A DNA stretch of 64,000 nucleotides. Source: Bufo bufo. Taxonomy: Eukaryota; Chordata; Amphibia; Anura; Bufonidae. How positions within the stretch are numbered: the stretch's first letter is position 1; every line of letters begins with the position of its first letter. The translations under genes and the position numbers were made by a program. The stretch spans positions 48,390,323 through 48,454,322 of the forward strand of contig NC_053398.1 in the NCBI RefSeq assembly GCF_905171765.1, written 5' to 3'. Below the pieces are notes generated by a model that did no database searches, was not told the DNA's origin, and saw nothing but the letters and a program-made list of their open reading frames with translations. Of this stretch, positions 11,377-23,087 are shown piece by piece.

Positions 11377-12000
11377 TACTGCCAGGTCCATAAATATTGG
11401 GACATCGATGCAATTCTAGTATTTGTGCCTCTATACACCACCACAATGGATTTAAAATGAAACAAACAAGATGTGCTTTAACTGCAGACTGTCAGCTTTA
11501 ATTTGAGGGTATTTACATCCAAATCAGGTGAACAGTGTAGAAATTACAACAGTTTGCATATGTGCCTCTCACTTGTTAAGGGACAATTGGTTTCTCAGCT
11601 GTTCCATGGTCAGGTGTGTGTTATTTCCTCATTATCCTAATTACAATGAGCAGATAAAAGGTCCAGAGTTAATTTCAAGTGTGCTATTTGCATTTGAAAT
11701 CTGTTGCTGTCAACTCTCAAGATGAGATCCAAAGAGCTGTCACTATCAGTGAAGCAAGCCATCATTAGGCTGAAAAAACTAAACAAACCCATCAGAGAGA
11801 TAGCAAAAACATTAGTCGTGGTCAAAACAACTGTTTGGAACATTCTTAAAAAGAAAGAACGCACCAGTGAGCTCAGCAAGAATAAAAGACCCAGAAGACC
11901 ACGGAAAACAACTGTGGTGGATGACCAAACAATTCTTTCCCTGGTGAAGAAAACACCCTTCACAACAGTTGGCCAGATCAAGAACACTCTCCAGGAGGTA

Positions 12001-12908
12001 CAGTACAGACCAAAAGTTTGGACACACCTTCTCATTCAAAGAGTTTTCTTTATTTTCATGACTATGAAGGCATCAAAACTATAAATTAACACATGTGGAA
12101 TTATATACATAACAAACAAGTGTGAAACAACTGAAAATATGTCATATTCTAGGTTCTTCAAAGTAGCCACCTTTTGCTTTGATTACTGCTTTGGACACTC
12201 TTGGCATTCTCTTGATGAGCTTTAAGAGGTAGTCCCCTGAAATGGTTTTCACTTCACAGGTGTGCCCTGTCAGGTTTAATAAGTGGGATTTCTTGCCTTA
12301 TAAATGGGGTTGGGACCATCAGTTGCGTTGAGGAGAAGTCAGGTGGATACACAGCTGATAGTCCTACTGAATAGACTGTTAGAATTTGTATTATGGCAAG
12401 AAAAAAGCAGCTAAGTAAAGAAAAACGAGTGGCCATCATTACTTTAAGAGTCAGTCAGCCGAAAAATTGGGAAAACTTTGAAAGTAAGGGCTATTTGACC
12501 ATGAAGGAGAGTGATGGGGTGCTGCGCCAGATGACCTGGCCTCCACAATAATCGGACCTGAACACAATCGAGATGGTTTGGGGTGAGCTGGACCGCAGAG
12601 TGAAGGCAAAAGGGCCAACAAGTGCTAAGCATCTCTGGGAACTCCTTCAAGACTGTTGGAAGACCATTTCAGGGGACTACCTCTTAAAACTCATCAAGAG
12701 AATACCAAAAGTGTGCAAAGCAGTAATCAAAGCAAAAGGTGGCTACTTTGAAGAACCTAGAATATGACATATTTTCAGTTGTTTCACACTTGTTTGTTAT
12801 GTATATAATTCCACATGTGTTAATTCATAGTTTTGATGCCTTCATAGTCATGAAAATAAAGAAAACTCTTTGAATGAGAAGGTGTGTCCAAACTTTTGGT
12901 CTGTACTG
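12001..12908 (+). mobile_element. Internally deleted Tc1-like element, copy 1
   Basis: 908-bp element starting CAGTACAGACCAAAAG and ending in its reverse complement, flanked by TA duplications (11999-12000 and 12909-12910). The inverted repeats are long (about 240 bp) and include part of the transposase 3' coding sequence. It sits inside the transposase gene of another Tc1 element. A related copy lies at 26461-27402. Confidence 0.88.
12393..12767 (+). pseudogene. Deleted Tc1 transposase remnant
   Basis: Starts with MARKKQLSKEKRVAI and jumps by internal deletion to the C-terminal region (DLNTIEMVWGELDRRVKAK). The N-terminal DNA-binding domain and most of the catalytic domain are missing, and a TAA at about 12549 stops the frame. 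It could only be moved by a transposase supplied elsewhere. Confidence 0.75.
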
Positions 12909-13841
12909 TAGGTGTGTGTGTCAAAGTCAACAATCAAGAGAAGACTTCACCAGAGTGAATACAGAGGGTTCACCACAAGATGTAAACCATTGGTGAGCCT
13001 CAAAAACAGGAAAGCCAGATTAGAGTTTGTTCTAATAAAAGCCTTCACAGTTCTGGAACAACATCCTATGGACAAATGAGACCAAGATCAACTTGTACCA
13101 GAGTGATGGAAAGAGAAGAGTATGGAGAAGGAAAGGAACTGCTCATGATCCTAAGCATACCACCTCATCAGTAAAGCATGGTGGTGGTAGTGTCATGGCG
13201 TGGGCATGTATGGCTGCCAATGGAACTGGTTCTCTTGTATGTGACTGCTGACAAAAGCAGCAGGATGAATTCTGATATGTTTCGGGCAATATTATCTTCT
13301 CATATTCAGCCAAATGGTTCAGAACTCATTGGACGGTGCTTCACAGTGCAGATTGACAATGACCCAAAGCATACTGCAAAAGCAACCAAAGAGTTTTTTA
13401 AGGGAAAGAAGTGGAATCTTATGCAATGGCCAATTCAATCACCTGACCAAAATCCGATTGAGCATGCATTTCACTTGCTGAAGACAAAACTGAAGGGAAA
13501 ATGTCCCAAGAACAAGCAGGAACTGAAGACAGTTGCAGTAGAGGCCTGGCAGAGCATAACAAGGGATAGAACCCGGCGTCTGGTGATGTCTAGGCGTTCC
13601 AGACTTCACGCTGTAATTGACTGCAAAGGATTTGCAACCAAGTAATAAAAAGTAAAAGTTTGATTTATGATTATTATTATGTCCCATTACTTTTGGTCCC
13701 TTAACAAGTGAGAGGCACATATGCAAACTGTTGTAATTCCTACACCGTTCACCTGATTCATTTCAAATCCACTGTGGTGGTGTATAGAGCCAAAAATGTT
13801 AGAATTGTGTCGATGTCCTAATATTTATGGACCTGACTGTA

Positions 13842-15197
13842 TATTAGAGAATTTTTCTACATCCTATTGTGTAAAGAAACTAATGCAATCATTAAAACTG
13901 GAATATCAAAGTCCACCTTCCTGTGGACATGTAAATTGTCATGATGAAACTAAAGAGGCAGATTTAAATCTATTGTAAAGACAGTTATAATGACAATTAT
14001 ATGAGCTATGTACACCATATCTCACTGCTCAGTACTAATAAATGTTTCTGTCCCATGACTGAACTAAGCTGTATTTACTTCATTTTTATATCAGTGGATG
14101 TGGCACAGATGCAACTGTAACCCTGCAATACTCCTCCATGCTGATTTTACAAGACATTGAAAAATGTTCCCCAACTCATCTGACATTATATTTAGAATAA
14201 GCTAATAAAGGAGGTTAGTATTAGTGTTTAGTAGAGTCTAGTGTCCTATAACCAAAATCCAACAGTTGTGAGTTTTCAGAGGTTGTCAATGTTGCATTTG
14301 CAGCATGTTGCATGTTGCACTGCAACACCATTAACAATAATTAGATACAGGAGGCTTCTTGGTTAACTCCTCATCATGTAGGAACCATATATCCTTTGTA
14401 GTATTGCTCCACGCCGGTAGACTTTCATCGTAAGACGCATTATAGGTGACACTTTTATCCTCTTTTACACTAACACAGCTCCCTCTTGCCCCTGCTTCTA
14501 CAGGAGCGATATCTATAAAGTCCTGGGATGCATTGTGGACCCGGAAATAAGCGAGACATTGTGGCGCTGAGTGGTGAGGAAACACACAGAATCTACAGGA
14601 GAAAGACTGGGAAAGAATGACGAGAAAATTGAGAATTGAGAAAGAAAGGGGAAATGTAAGGAAATAGGGCAGGAGTAAAAGACAGCGTTGGAGAAAGCAC
14701 TTCGTGCATTCCCGGAGGCATTTAGTTCAGCCTGGAATTGCTTGGTGCGATATCTAGTGAAACAACAAGTGAAACCTTTTTATTGTGAAGTCATAAACTC
14801 CATACCATAATAACAGCATGTTTAGTTACATTAAGTGCTTGAAAATGGCTATTATTAAATCATTGGAGGCCTTGCTTTTTTATTTTTTTATTATGCCTCC
14901 AAAACCATCGAAACAGCAGAAAATAGACTCCAGAAGACAGTCAGGAATTTGCAATCAGTCACCAGAATAGGCTAAACCTGAGGAGTATGTTTTAACAAAG
15001 GAGACATTAAAGATTGTATACAGGAAGCAGTTCAGCAGGTTTTCCTTCACTGAATAACACAATTCAGAAATGTATCTATTTGAAACCAGAGGAAAAAAAG
15101 CAGTCTGGTGTGAAGTCTTTTTGGAGCAGCACTTATACAAGCAGACAAACAACGCGAGTTTTGTGTTGCACAGGTGAGTAATTAGGGTATGGCTGTC
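13842..15197. other. No recognisable feature
   Basis: AT-rich sequence. Reading both strands gives no frame with recognisable motifs. The segment at 15078-15170 is partly duplicated at 15640-15730 (shared phrases aaaaagcagtctggtgt and gagcagcacttatacaagca). Confidence 0.4.
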
Positions 15198-15595
15198 TAA
15201 AGCCCTCATTAACACGTCCGTACTCAAATCCATAAAAGGTGGTCAGTGATGCATCCGTGAAGCTGTCCGTGAAGGATCCGTGTTGGGTCCATGTGTCCGT
15301 TTTTTGCTGTCTGTGTGCCATCCGTGTTTCACTGACACTGAACAGCTGAAAAATAATTTGTGTTGCATCCGTGTATGATGTTTATAGACTATATAATGAT
15401 AATGATGGATCTGTGAACACGGACAAAATAGAGCATGCATCCGTGCTAAAAACACGGACCCATGGACCGTGCTAAAACACTGATGTGTGAATACACACAA
15501 TAAAATGAATGGGGCCGTAAAATGAGGATGTGTGCTGTCCGTGGAGAACAAGTACAGCACATGTCTGTGGAACACTGACATGTGAATGAGGCTTA
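15198..15595. mobile_element. MITE with imperfect terminal inverted repeats
   Basis: Starts taaagccctcattaacacg and ends catgtgaatgaggctta, an imperfect inverted pair of about 18 bp. The interior is rich in repeats of 'ccgtg'. It lies between two copies of a short duplicated segment (15078-15170 and 15640-15730). Family not identified. Confidence 0.45.
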
Positions 15596-15884
15596 ATTAG
15601 GAGAAGTTAAATAGCCAGTCTTGAGGGCAGCTCAGTCCTTTGAATCCAGAGGGAAAAAAGCAGTCTGGTGTTGTTTTTGAGCAGCACTTATACAAGCAAA
15701 CAAACAACGAGAGTTTGTGCGCATTTGCGTGTTTGATTTCAAGTCTGTGTTTGTATTAAGTGTGTGACTTTAGATTACATAACTTCAGATTACATAAGTC
15801 ATTTGCTTATCAGTGCACTGTTGTATTGTATTTTTTCTTATTTCTCTTTTCTTGTGTACTCCCTATTAGTACTCCATTACTGAC

Positions 15885-17516
15885 AGCGCAGTCCAGTGCA
15901 CATCTTGTCTAATGTAAGCAGTCCTGGAACAGCCGTTTGAGGGTGCATATCTTTGTTCAAAATGTGAGCAAATTACTTGTTTGGAATCACACATCATGTA
16001 TCTAAATGAGCGAGTTTCAACACTGAGAAGCATTGGAAATTTGGAACAGAGTTTGCTGCTCACTGAGCAGGTAATCTATGGGGTAGATGAGGGGGGAGGG
16101 TGGTAGCATGGAGGCAAAGGAAAGTGAGGTAGGTAGCTGGATAACAGTTAGAAAGCAGGGTACAGGGAACAGTGCCATGGAGGCTAGCCCTCATCTAGTG
16201 CACCTGTCACTACCAGAGCTTTGAGACGTTCTCACAGCTCTGTTTCTCCACCCCTGTGATGATGTCACTACTAGAGCTTGGAGGAGTTCTCTCTGCTCTG
16301 TTTCTCCGCCCCTGTGATGAGGTCTTTACTTTCTGTTTCCTTCCTCCTGGATGTCCCTCCTGTGTTTGATTTCTCTGCCGTTAAATCACCCCTCCTCCTT
16401 TGTAGGGTGCGGATTATATTCTTCATTTGAGTTGTATCTCTCGCTTGAGCATCTTCACTTGTGTGATATCTTTTCACTGGACCTGTGTTCTGCTGAAGCA
16501 AGTACTTCGGATATTGCCAGCTGACTTTGGATCTGTTTTCACTGCTGCTGCAGCTCCTTCAGTTAAGTGTGCAGACATTGTGTGTTTCTGTTTGTTTGCT
16601 GACTGGATCCGAGGCGACCCCGGTTCCGTCCATATACTGAGCAGGGCACCGATGACCGTGCCCCTTCCACTATTGTAGGGGTTACAGTGGTCATCAGCCT
16701 TAGGTACGCGGGCATGTCTCGATCCACCATTTGGATCTGGACATGTGCTTAGCAGCATAGGGAGAGCTTTTAGGGTCTGACAGGGGTCACCCTTTATCCT
16801 CCCTAGTTTGGGTCCGGTCAGTAGCTAAATTCTGTGTATGTTCTTGTTGCTCACATACAGCCGTGACAGCACCCCAAGTTTGCAAGGTTGGCAGATGAGG
16901 GGGATGTCAGTTCAGGGAGAGCACTGCTGCAGCCGGACCCTTCCTCTGCCAGTCAGGTGAATGTCAGCTCCAGTAAGCAGGGGACCAGGAGAGCAGGGCA
17001 GGCCAGACGGGGCTGGTAGTGGCAGACTCAATTATTAGGGGTACAGAGAGGGCGATCTGTCACAAAGACTGGGATCGTCGAAAGGTGCGTTGTCTTCCTG
17101 GTGCTCGAGTTCGACACATCGTGGATCCGGTTGACAGATTACTAGGAGGGGCTGGCGAAGATCCCACAGTCATGGTACATATTGGAACCAATGAGAAAGT
17201 TAGAGGTAGGTGAAGCGTCCTTAAAAATTATTTTAGGAATTTATGTCACAAGCTTAGTGCAAGGACCTTAAAGGTATTTTTTTTTTTCGAAAAGCTAACT
17301 GTACCACGAGCCGCTCAAGAAAGGCAGCAGGAGATTAGGGAGGTTAACAAGTGGCTCAAGAACTGGTGTAGGAAGGAGGGGTTTGGGTTCCTGGAGAACT
17401 AGGCCGACTTATCTGTCGGCTATAGGCTCTATCATAGGGATGGGCTGCACTTCAATGGGGAAGAGGCAGCTTTTTTGGGGAAGATGGCTGGAAGGTTGGA
17501 GGAGTGTTTAAACTAG
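15885..17516 (+). pseudogene. CR1-type ORF1 with esterase-like domain
   Basis: The N-terminal piece at 15885-16075 contains paired cysteines (QCTSC and LCSKCEQITC) followed by a helical stretch, typical of ORF1 in this LINE group. After the solo LTR, 17010-17516 reads VADSIIRGTERAICHKD, LPGARVRHIVDPVDRL and MVHIGTNEKVRGR, the GDSL/SGNH-like esterase region known from CR1 ORF1, then HRDGLHFNGEEAAFLGKMA. Frame breaks at 17214 and around 17280. Function in retrotransposition is known only in outline for the family. Confidence 0.7.
16205..16868 (+). mobile_element. Solo LTR with 5-bp target duplication
   Basis: TGTCACTACC...CCGTGACA, 664 bp, flanked by GCACC on both sides (16200-16204 and 16869-16873). 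It splits the CR1 ORF1. Its first 58 bp or so are tandemly duplicated (tgtcactac at 16205 and again near 16264). Ends and length resemble the gypsy LTRs elsewhere in the window, so it is probably a gypsy solo LTR left by LTR-LTR recombination. Confidence 0.75.
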
Positions 17517-17639
17517 GGACTGGGTGGGGAGGGTAATTTCATTATAGGAGGGGAAGATAGTGCAGATAGAGACCTGGGATGAGGTAATGTAACTGGGGGA
17601 GGAATGGAAGGAGGGACTAGAACAGTTTATAAGGAAAGG

Positions 17640-20115
17640 TGTAGGGTAAAAAATATACATAAACTTCTCAATTGTATGTATACTAATGCCAGAAGCCTGA
17701 CTAATAAAACTGGGAAACTGGAATTAGTGATGTGTGAGGAGGACTATGACATAGTGGGAATAACTGAGACATGGCTGGATGATAGCTATGTCTGGGCAGT
17801 TAACATACAGAGTTACAGTCTGTTTAGAAAGAATCGCAAAAAACGAAGAGGGGGAGGGGTCTGCCTTTATGTAAAGTCCTGTCTATAAGTGAGGGTAATG
17901 AACATGTGGAGTTACTGTTGGTAGAAATACATGGAGCCATAAACAATAATAAAAAAAACTAATAGGAGTTTATTATAAACCACCTAATATACCAGAGTCC
18001 ACAGAAAATCTACTACTAAATGAAATAGACAAGGCAGCAAATCATAATGAGGTCGTTATTATGGGGGACTTCAACTACCCAGATATACACTGGGAAACTG
18101 AAACCTGTACATATCATAAAGGAAACAGGTTCTTGGCAATAACCAGAGACCTTTCCCAACTGGCTTAGGAACCGACTAGAGGGACACCTATACTGGACTT
18201 TGTACTAACCAATAGACCTGACAAATCAACAGATGTGCAGGTTGGGGGACACCTGGGTAATATTGACCATAAAATAATAACCTTCCAATTGTCACTCAAA
18301 AGAGTGTTTCTTCAGGGAGGAACAAAAATGCCAAACTTCAAAAAAGCCATTGGCCTAACTGATTGGGACAAAGTCCTAAAAAATAAAAATACTGCCACAA
18401 AATGGGATATTTTTAAGGGCATACTAAACGCTAATTGTGAGAGGCACATACCTTATGGGAATGAAAGGGTGAGGCACAAGAAAAAACCCATGTGGATAAA
18501 TAGAATTGTAAAGGAAGCATAAATGACAAAAAGAAAGCATTTAAATCACAAAAACAGGAGGGTGGTGAGGAAGCTTTGAAAAACTATAAGGAAAAAAATA
18601 GAATATGTAAAAGACAAAAAAAAAGCAGCCAAACTAGAGACAGAGAGATTTATTACCAAAGAGAGCAAAACTAACCCTAAAATGTTCTTCGAATATATAA
18701 ATGTTAAAAAGTATAAATCTGAAGGTGTCGGCCCTTTACAGAGTAATGAGGGGGGAGTCGCAGAGAGCGACGAGGAGAAAGCAAAGCTATTAAATATTTT
18801 TTGCTCCACTGTATTCACTGAAGAAAATAAACTGTCAGATGAAATGCAGAATGTAAAAGTCAATTCCCCATTAAAAGTGCCCTGTCTGGCCCAGGAAGAA
18901 GTACAGCAGCGTTTTAAAAATATTACAATAGACAAATCGCCAGGACCGGATGGCATACACCCCTGTATCCTAAGAGAATTAAGTAATGTCATAGCCAGAC
19001 CCTTATTTCTGATATTTAAGGACTCTATACTGACAGGGAGTGTTCTACAGGATTGGCGCATAGCAAATGTGGATATGACCACTGCCGCTCATCACTAGTG
19101 CCAATATTCAAAAAGGTCTAAAAACAGAGCCTGGAAAACATAGGCCAGTAAGATTAACATCTGTTGTGGGTAAACTGAAGATTTTCTAAGAGATGCTATC
19201 TTGGAGTACCTCAATTAAAGTAAGCAAATAATGCTGTATCAGCACGGCTTCATGAGGGATTGGTCATGTCAAACTAATTTAATCCGTTTCTATGAGGAGG
19301 TAAGTACTAGACTTGACAGTGGTGAATCAAAGGATGTTGTATATTTGGACTTCTCCAAAGCATTTGATACTGTGCCATATAAAAGGTTAGTACGTATATA
19401 AAATGAGAAGGCTTGGACTGGGAGGGACTGTATGTGGGTAAGTAACTGGCTCAGTGATAGAAAAAGAGGGTGGTTATTAATGGTACACACTCAGATTGGG
19501 TCACTGTCACTAGTGGGGTACTTCAGGGGTCAGTATTGGGCCCTATTATCTTCAATATATTTATTAAAGATCTTGTAGAAGGCTTGCAAAGTAAAATATA
19601 TATTTTTTTGCAGATGACACTAAACTGTGTACAGTAATTAACACAGAAGAGGACAGTATACTACTACAGAGGGATCTGGATAGATTGGAGGCTTGGGCAG
19701 AGAAGTGGCAGATGAGGTTTAACAATGACAAATGTAAGGTTATGCACATGGGAAGGTAAAATACATTTCACAAGTACATTCTAAATGGTAAAAGACTGGG
19801 TAACTCTGACATGGAATAGGATTTAGGAATTTGAGTGGACAGCAAACTAAGCAGCAAAAACCAGTGTCAGGCAGCTGCTGCCAAGGCCAATAAAATAATG
19901 GGTTTTATAAAAAGGGGCATAGATGCCTGTCATGATAACATAGTCCTGCCACTTTACAAATCACTAGTCAGACCACACATGGAGTACTGTGTACAGTTCT
20001 GGGCTCCTGTGAACAAGGCAGACATAGCAGAGCTGGAGAGGATTCAGAGGAGGGCAACTAAAGTAATAACTGGAATGGGTGGACTACAGTACCCAAAGAG
20101 ATTATCAAAATGAGG
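17640..20115 (+). pseudogene. CR1-type ORF2 (endonuclease and reverse transcriptase)
   Basis: The endonuclease region reads NCMYTNARSLTNKTGKLE, DIVGITETWLDDSY and MGDFNYPDIHWE (17660-18100). The RT region reads DKSPGPDGIHPCILRE (18930), YLDFSKAFDTVPY (19340), [12 protein letters not shown] (19510) and FADDTKLC (19610), the FADD box being the catalytic motif. A C-terminal piece at 19835-20113 has LYKSLVRPHMEYC and FWAPVN. At least six stops or frameshifts. Confidence 0.85.
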
Positions 20116-20240
20116 GTTATTCACTTTATAAAAAAGACAACTAAAACTTTTTTTTGCCTTCCTCTGAATTAACCTGCAGGATAACAGGCTGAACTGTATG
20201 GACAGATATCTTTTTTAAGCCTTATAAACTACAGTTATGT

Positions 20241-22259
20241 TACTAAATTTACTATTTTACAATCATTGAAAAAAAGGAGCAAAAGATAGAGGTTATGGAA
20301 AATGATCTTAAGTAAAGATAATAAATGGATTGAAAAACAAAGTAGTAGACCTGGAAAATGAGTCCAGGAGAAATAATGTCAAACTGTCCATACACATTAG
20401 TGTTTGTCGGCCAACCCAGCCAAGAAAGGCAGGTTTGTGAGACATACTACTGTGTGTGGGGGAATATTTTGGCCCCATCCTGTTGTTCTTCCAGGAGATA
20501 AGCTGCCTCCAGAGGTGTCTGGCAGTGTCTTTCTCTTGTTTCCCCACAGAATACACCAGGTATCAGCAACCTCCGGCAATCCAGCTGTTGTGAAACTACA
20601 ACTCCCAGCATGCTCCATTCAGTTCTATGGGAGTTACAAGAACAGTCAAGCAAGTGTGCATGCAGGGAGTTGTAGTTTCACAGCAGTTAGAGGGCCAAAG
20701 GTTGCTGAACTCTGGAATACACAGATACGTTCAGCCCAGCCGAATATGTATCTGTATTGAGATATCGGGAGGGAGTTGGGAGAGATAGCTTTCAACTGAA
20801 TGACCGACCGTTCAGCCGACAGCTATTGAATGTGTATGGGTAGCTTTACACCGTTGGGGGCCCAGAGTCCATTTAAAAAAAGAAAGAAAAAAAAAGTTCT
20901 GAGCGCTTGGTCTTAAAGAACAAGTAAAACCGGAACTAATCCACAGGGTTGGCCAGACACTTACAGAAAATAAAACCCTGGCAAAGTTATTAGACTTTAA
21001 GGATAAAGTTACTTCATGACGGCTTATAGAAAGTCTCAGCCATTGTTTCTAGACAGACATAAAATCTTTACCTGTTCTGATTACTCTGTAAACACTAACA
21101 TAAAAAGGAGGGTGTGGATGTCTTTTTGTGCCAAGGTGTTTGAAAAAAATTGTTTATGACTTTCTGGCTACACTAAATGTGGTAGACCAAAATAGAGTTA
21201 AGAATAAATTCAGGGAAACTTCTGCTGCTGAAGAATTTTTGGATAAAGAGTGAGATCTGAGACTGTAATGAATGTTCCTCTGCATGGGGGAAGAAAGAAA
21301 AAAGGGGATTATTGGGTAATGGGTTGGGGTTGTGGGGGGTGCACATAAAGATATAAGGTTTGTCCCCTTTTTTTAGGGTATGCAGCAGAATAATACATTT
21401 CAGGAAAGTGAATTAAGACATAAAGCATCTGAGTAGGAAGATATAGTAGAGTCTAATAATGGATGTAGTTTTGGAGCGCAAAAAAAAGGAAAGGGAAGGA
21501 AGAAAAGGCCCAAGGCCTAAAGGGGTTCTGTCATGCACCGAAAAATAACTGTGATGTAAGGGATTATGTGTGGCTTCATGGAATCCTGCTCACATTTTAG
21601 CTTTTCCACTGAGCCATTGTCTTATAATTTACAAGAAGAAATTCAGGGTATGAAAATAAATAAAAAGGAGGTTAAGCTCTAATTTTAATTTATGCAAATG
21701 ATCTACTCATATTCTTGCAAAATCCAAAACATTCATTAGGTATAGTTTTAGGGATACTGGAAGACTTTGGTTTAAGTTCACGGTACCAAATTACTAGGGG
21801 AGAAGGCAGATTTTGTATTTATTTTTTTGAGATCTCAGATAATGGGTTAATGTTTGGGGAGTAAAAACTGGCTGGAAGACAGAAATTTACTTATCTGGGT
21901 ATTGTTCTCACATACAAAACAGGTGACATCATACCATTGGGAAAGCGAGCCTATTAAGAAGCTTTGGCATGGTATTATACATTTTATAGATATTTTGATC
22001 AAATGATAGTAACATTGGTTGAATGGCTTTATTTCACTACACAGAACAGAAGGTACCAAAAATGAAAGAATCATTGATTCATACTGTTTTATTGTTGACA
22101 AAGAAAATCATATTATGTAATTGTTTCAAAAAAGAGGCTCATAATCGAGTGATGGTTAAAGAGACATTAGTTCCTATTATGAGATTGGAACTGGGAGAAT
22201 ACACCAAAAATGAGAAGAATAAGAAATTTTAGCAATATACAAGATTTAAACAAAAGTTA
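20241..22259 (+). pseudogene. L1-like LINE relic, weak
   Basis: LENESRRNNVKL near 20350 resembles the conserved block of L1 ORF1 proteins. FTYLGIVLTYKTGDIIPLGK near 21885 resembles the 'KYLGI' region of L1 ORF2. In between the sequence is too decayed to follow. A MITE is inserted right after the first block. I would not trust more than the general class. Confidence 0.35.
20386..20842. mobile_element. MITE with a nested foldback repeat
   Basis: Outer ends ccatacacatta... and ...aatgtgtatggg form an inverted pair that extends into a shared gtcggc motif. Inside, 20555-20720 is a second foldback: gcaacctccggcaatccagctg and acaactcccagcatgc are mirrored by gggagttgtagtttcacagcag. It interrupts the L1-like relic. 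Family unnamed. Confidence 0.5.
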
Positions 22260-23079
22260 GCCCAGTGCTCCATGCCTGCACTGCTGTTCCTACATGCGGA
22301 CATGGGCACAGGGCTCTCTCACTCCCTCCTGCTGCTGCGCCATGCCAACAAGCACAGGCAGCAGGTAGCTTAAACTGTTGTATCTGTGCTCCGTGCTCAG
22401 GGCTGGAGTTAGGGGGGGAAAACTGAGCAATTGCCCCGGGCCCCCATCGTCTAAAGGGCCCCCTGCTTCAGTGCTGCACTTTACACTGTACATATAAGAG
22501 AAATCATTATGGTAATGCTGACAGCTTCAGACACCAGCAGCACACTTCTACTGGAGCTGTAGGACCTGCGATGATGTCAGGTGCAGGAGGCGGAGCTCAG
22601 CAGAGAAGAGGGGATGAAGGACCTGTGATGACCTCACCATCATGTGACCAGAACAGTAGGCGGAGCTCAGCAGTGCAGTAAAGTAATGAAGAAGAAGACC
22701 AGTGATGCCTGGGAAGAAGTCAAGAAGGATGGATTCAATGTAAATGCCAGGGAAATGCTGGGAGTTGTAATCCTCTCCTTTTATACCTCCTGTTATGTAA
22801 TAGCAGAGTACATTACAATATGAGGTATGAGGAGAGGTCTACAACTCCCAGCATGTCCTGCTTGCTATGTAATATCAGAGTACATTACAAGAGGAGGTAT
22901 AATAGGAGAGGACTACAACTCTCAGTATGTCCAGGTCATTATTATTTAATATCAGGGTACATTACAACACACTGGATATGTTGGGAGTTGTAGTCCTCTC
23001 CTCTTATACCTCCTCTTATAATGTGCTCTGATATTAAATAATAATGGCTTAAACATGCTGGGAGTTATAGTCCTGTTCT
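22260..23079. repeat. Alternating forward and inverted units of about 80-100 bp
   Basis: From 22750 a unit containing ctgggagttgtaatcctctcc and ttatacctcct appears near 22757 (forward), 22815-22860 (inverted), 22885-22930 (inverted), 22980 (forward) and 23058 (forward). The last copy holds the target site of the hAT-like element that follows. 22260-22740 is non-coding with no recognisable gene. Confidence 0.5.
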
Positions 23080-23087
23080 GTTATACC

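Larger units (their letters stand above)
11722..13645 (+). pseudogene. Tc1 transposase, split by nested transposon
   Basis: The N-terminal part (11722-12000) has the paired-like helix-turn-helix region (MRSKELSLSVKQAIIRLK) and a basic linker (KRPRRPRK). The coding sequence resumes after the insertion at 12911. The C-terminal part (13178-13645) keeps [14 protein letters not shown] and SPDQNPIEHAFHLL, the last Asp and Glu blocks of a DDE transposase. At least one frameshift occurs between 12911 and 13178, so it is inactive even without the insertion. Confidence 0.85.
11379..13839 (+). mobile_element. Tc1-like DNA transposon, interrupted
   Basis: Terminal inverted repeats of about 230 bp: the left end (ccaggtccataaatattggg) is matched in reverse by the right end (atttatggacctgactg), with flanking TA at 11377-11378 and 13840-13841. 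The copies have diverged by scattered substitutions. It encodes a Tc1-type transposase split by a second Tc1-like element inserted at a TA (11999-12000 and 12909-12910). An old, dead copy. Confidence 0.88.
15880..20240 (+). mobile_element. CR1-type LINE, decayed, interrupted by a solo LTR
   Basis: Non-LTR retrotransposon on the + strand with ORF1 (Cys-rich N-terminus and esterase-like region), ORF2 (endonuclease and RT) and a 3' tail. The end near 20150-20238 (cctctgaattaacctgcagg, then ataaactacagttatgttact) has the look of frog CR1/L2 3' ends. A solo LTR sits inside at 16205-16868. Multiple stops and frameshifts make it inactive. Confidence 0.8.

Noticed and set aside
14331..14585. 84-codon - strand frame
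   Set aside because: No homology I recognise, no supporting context, and a length expected by chance.
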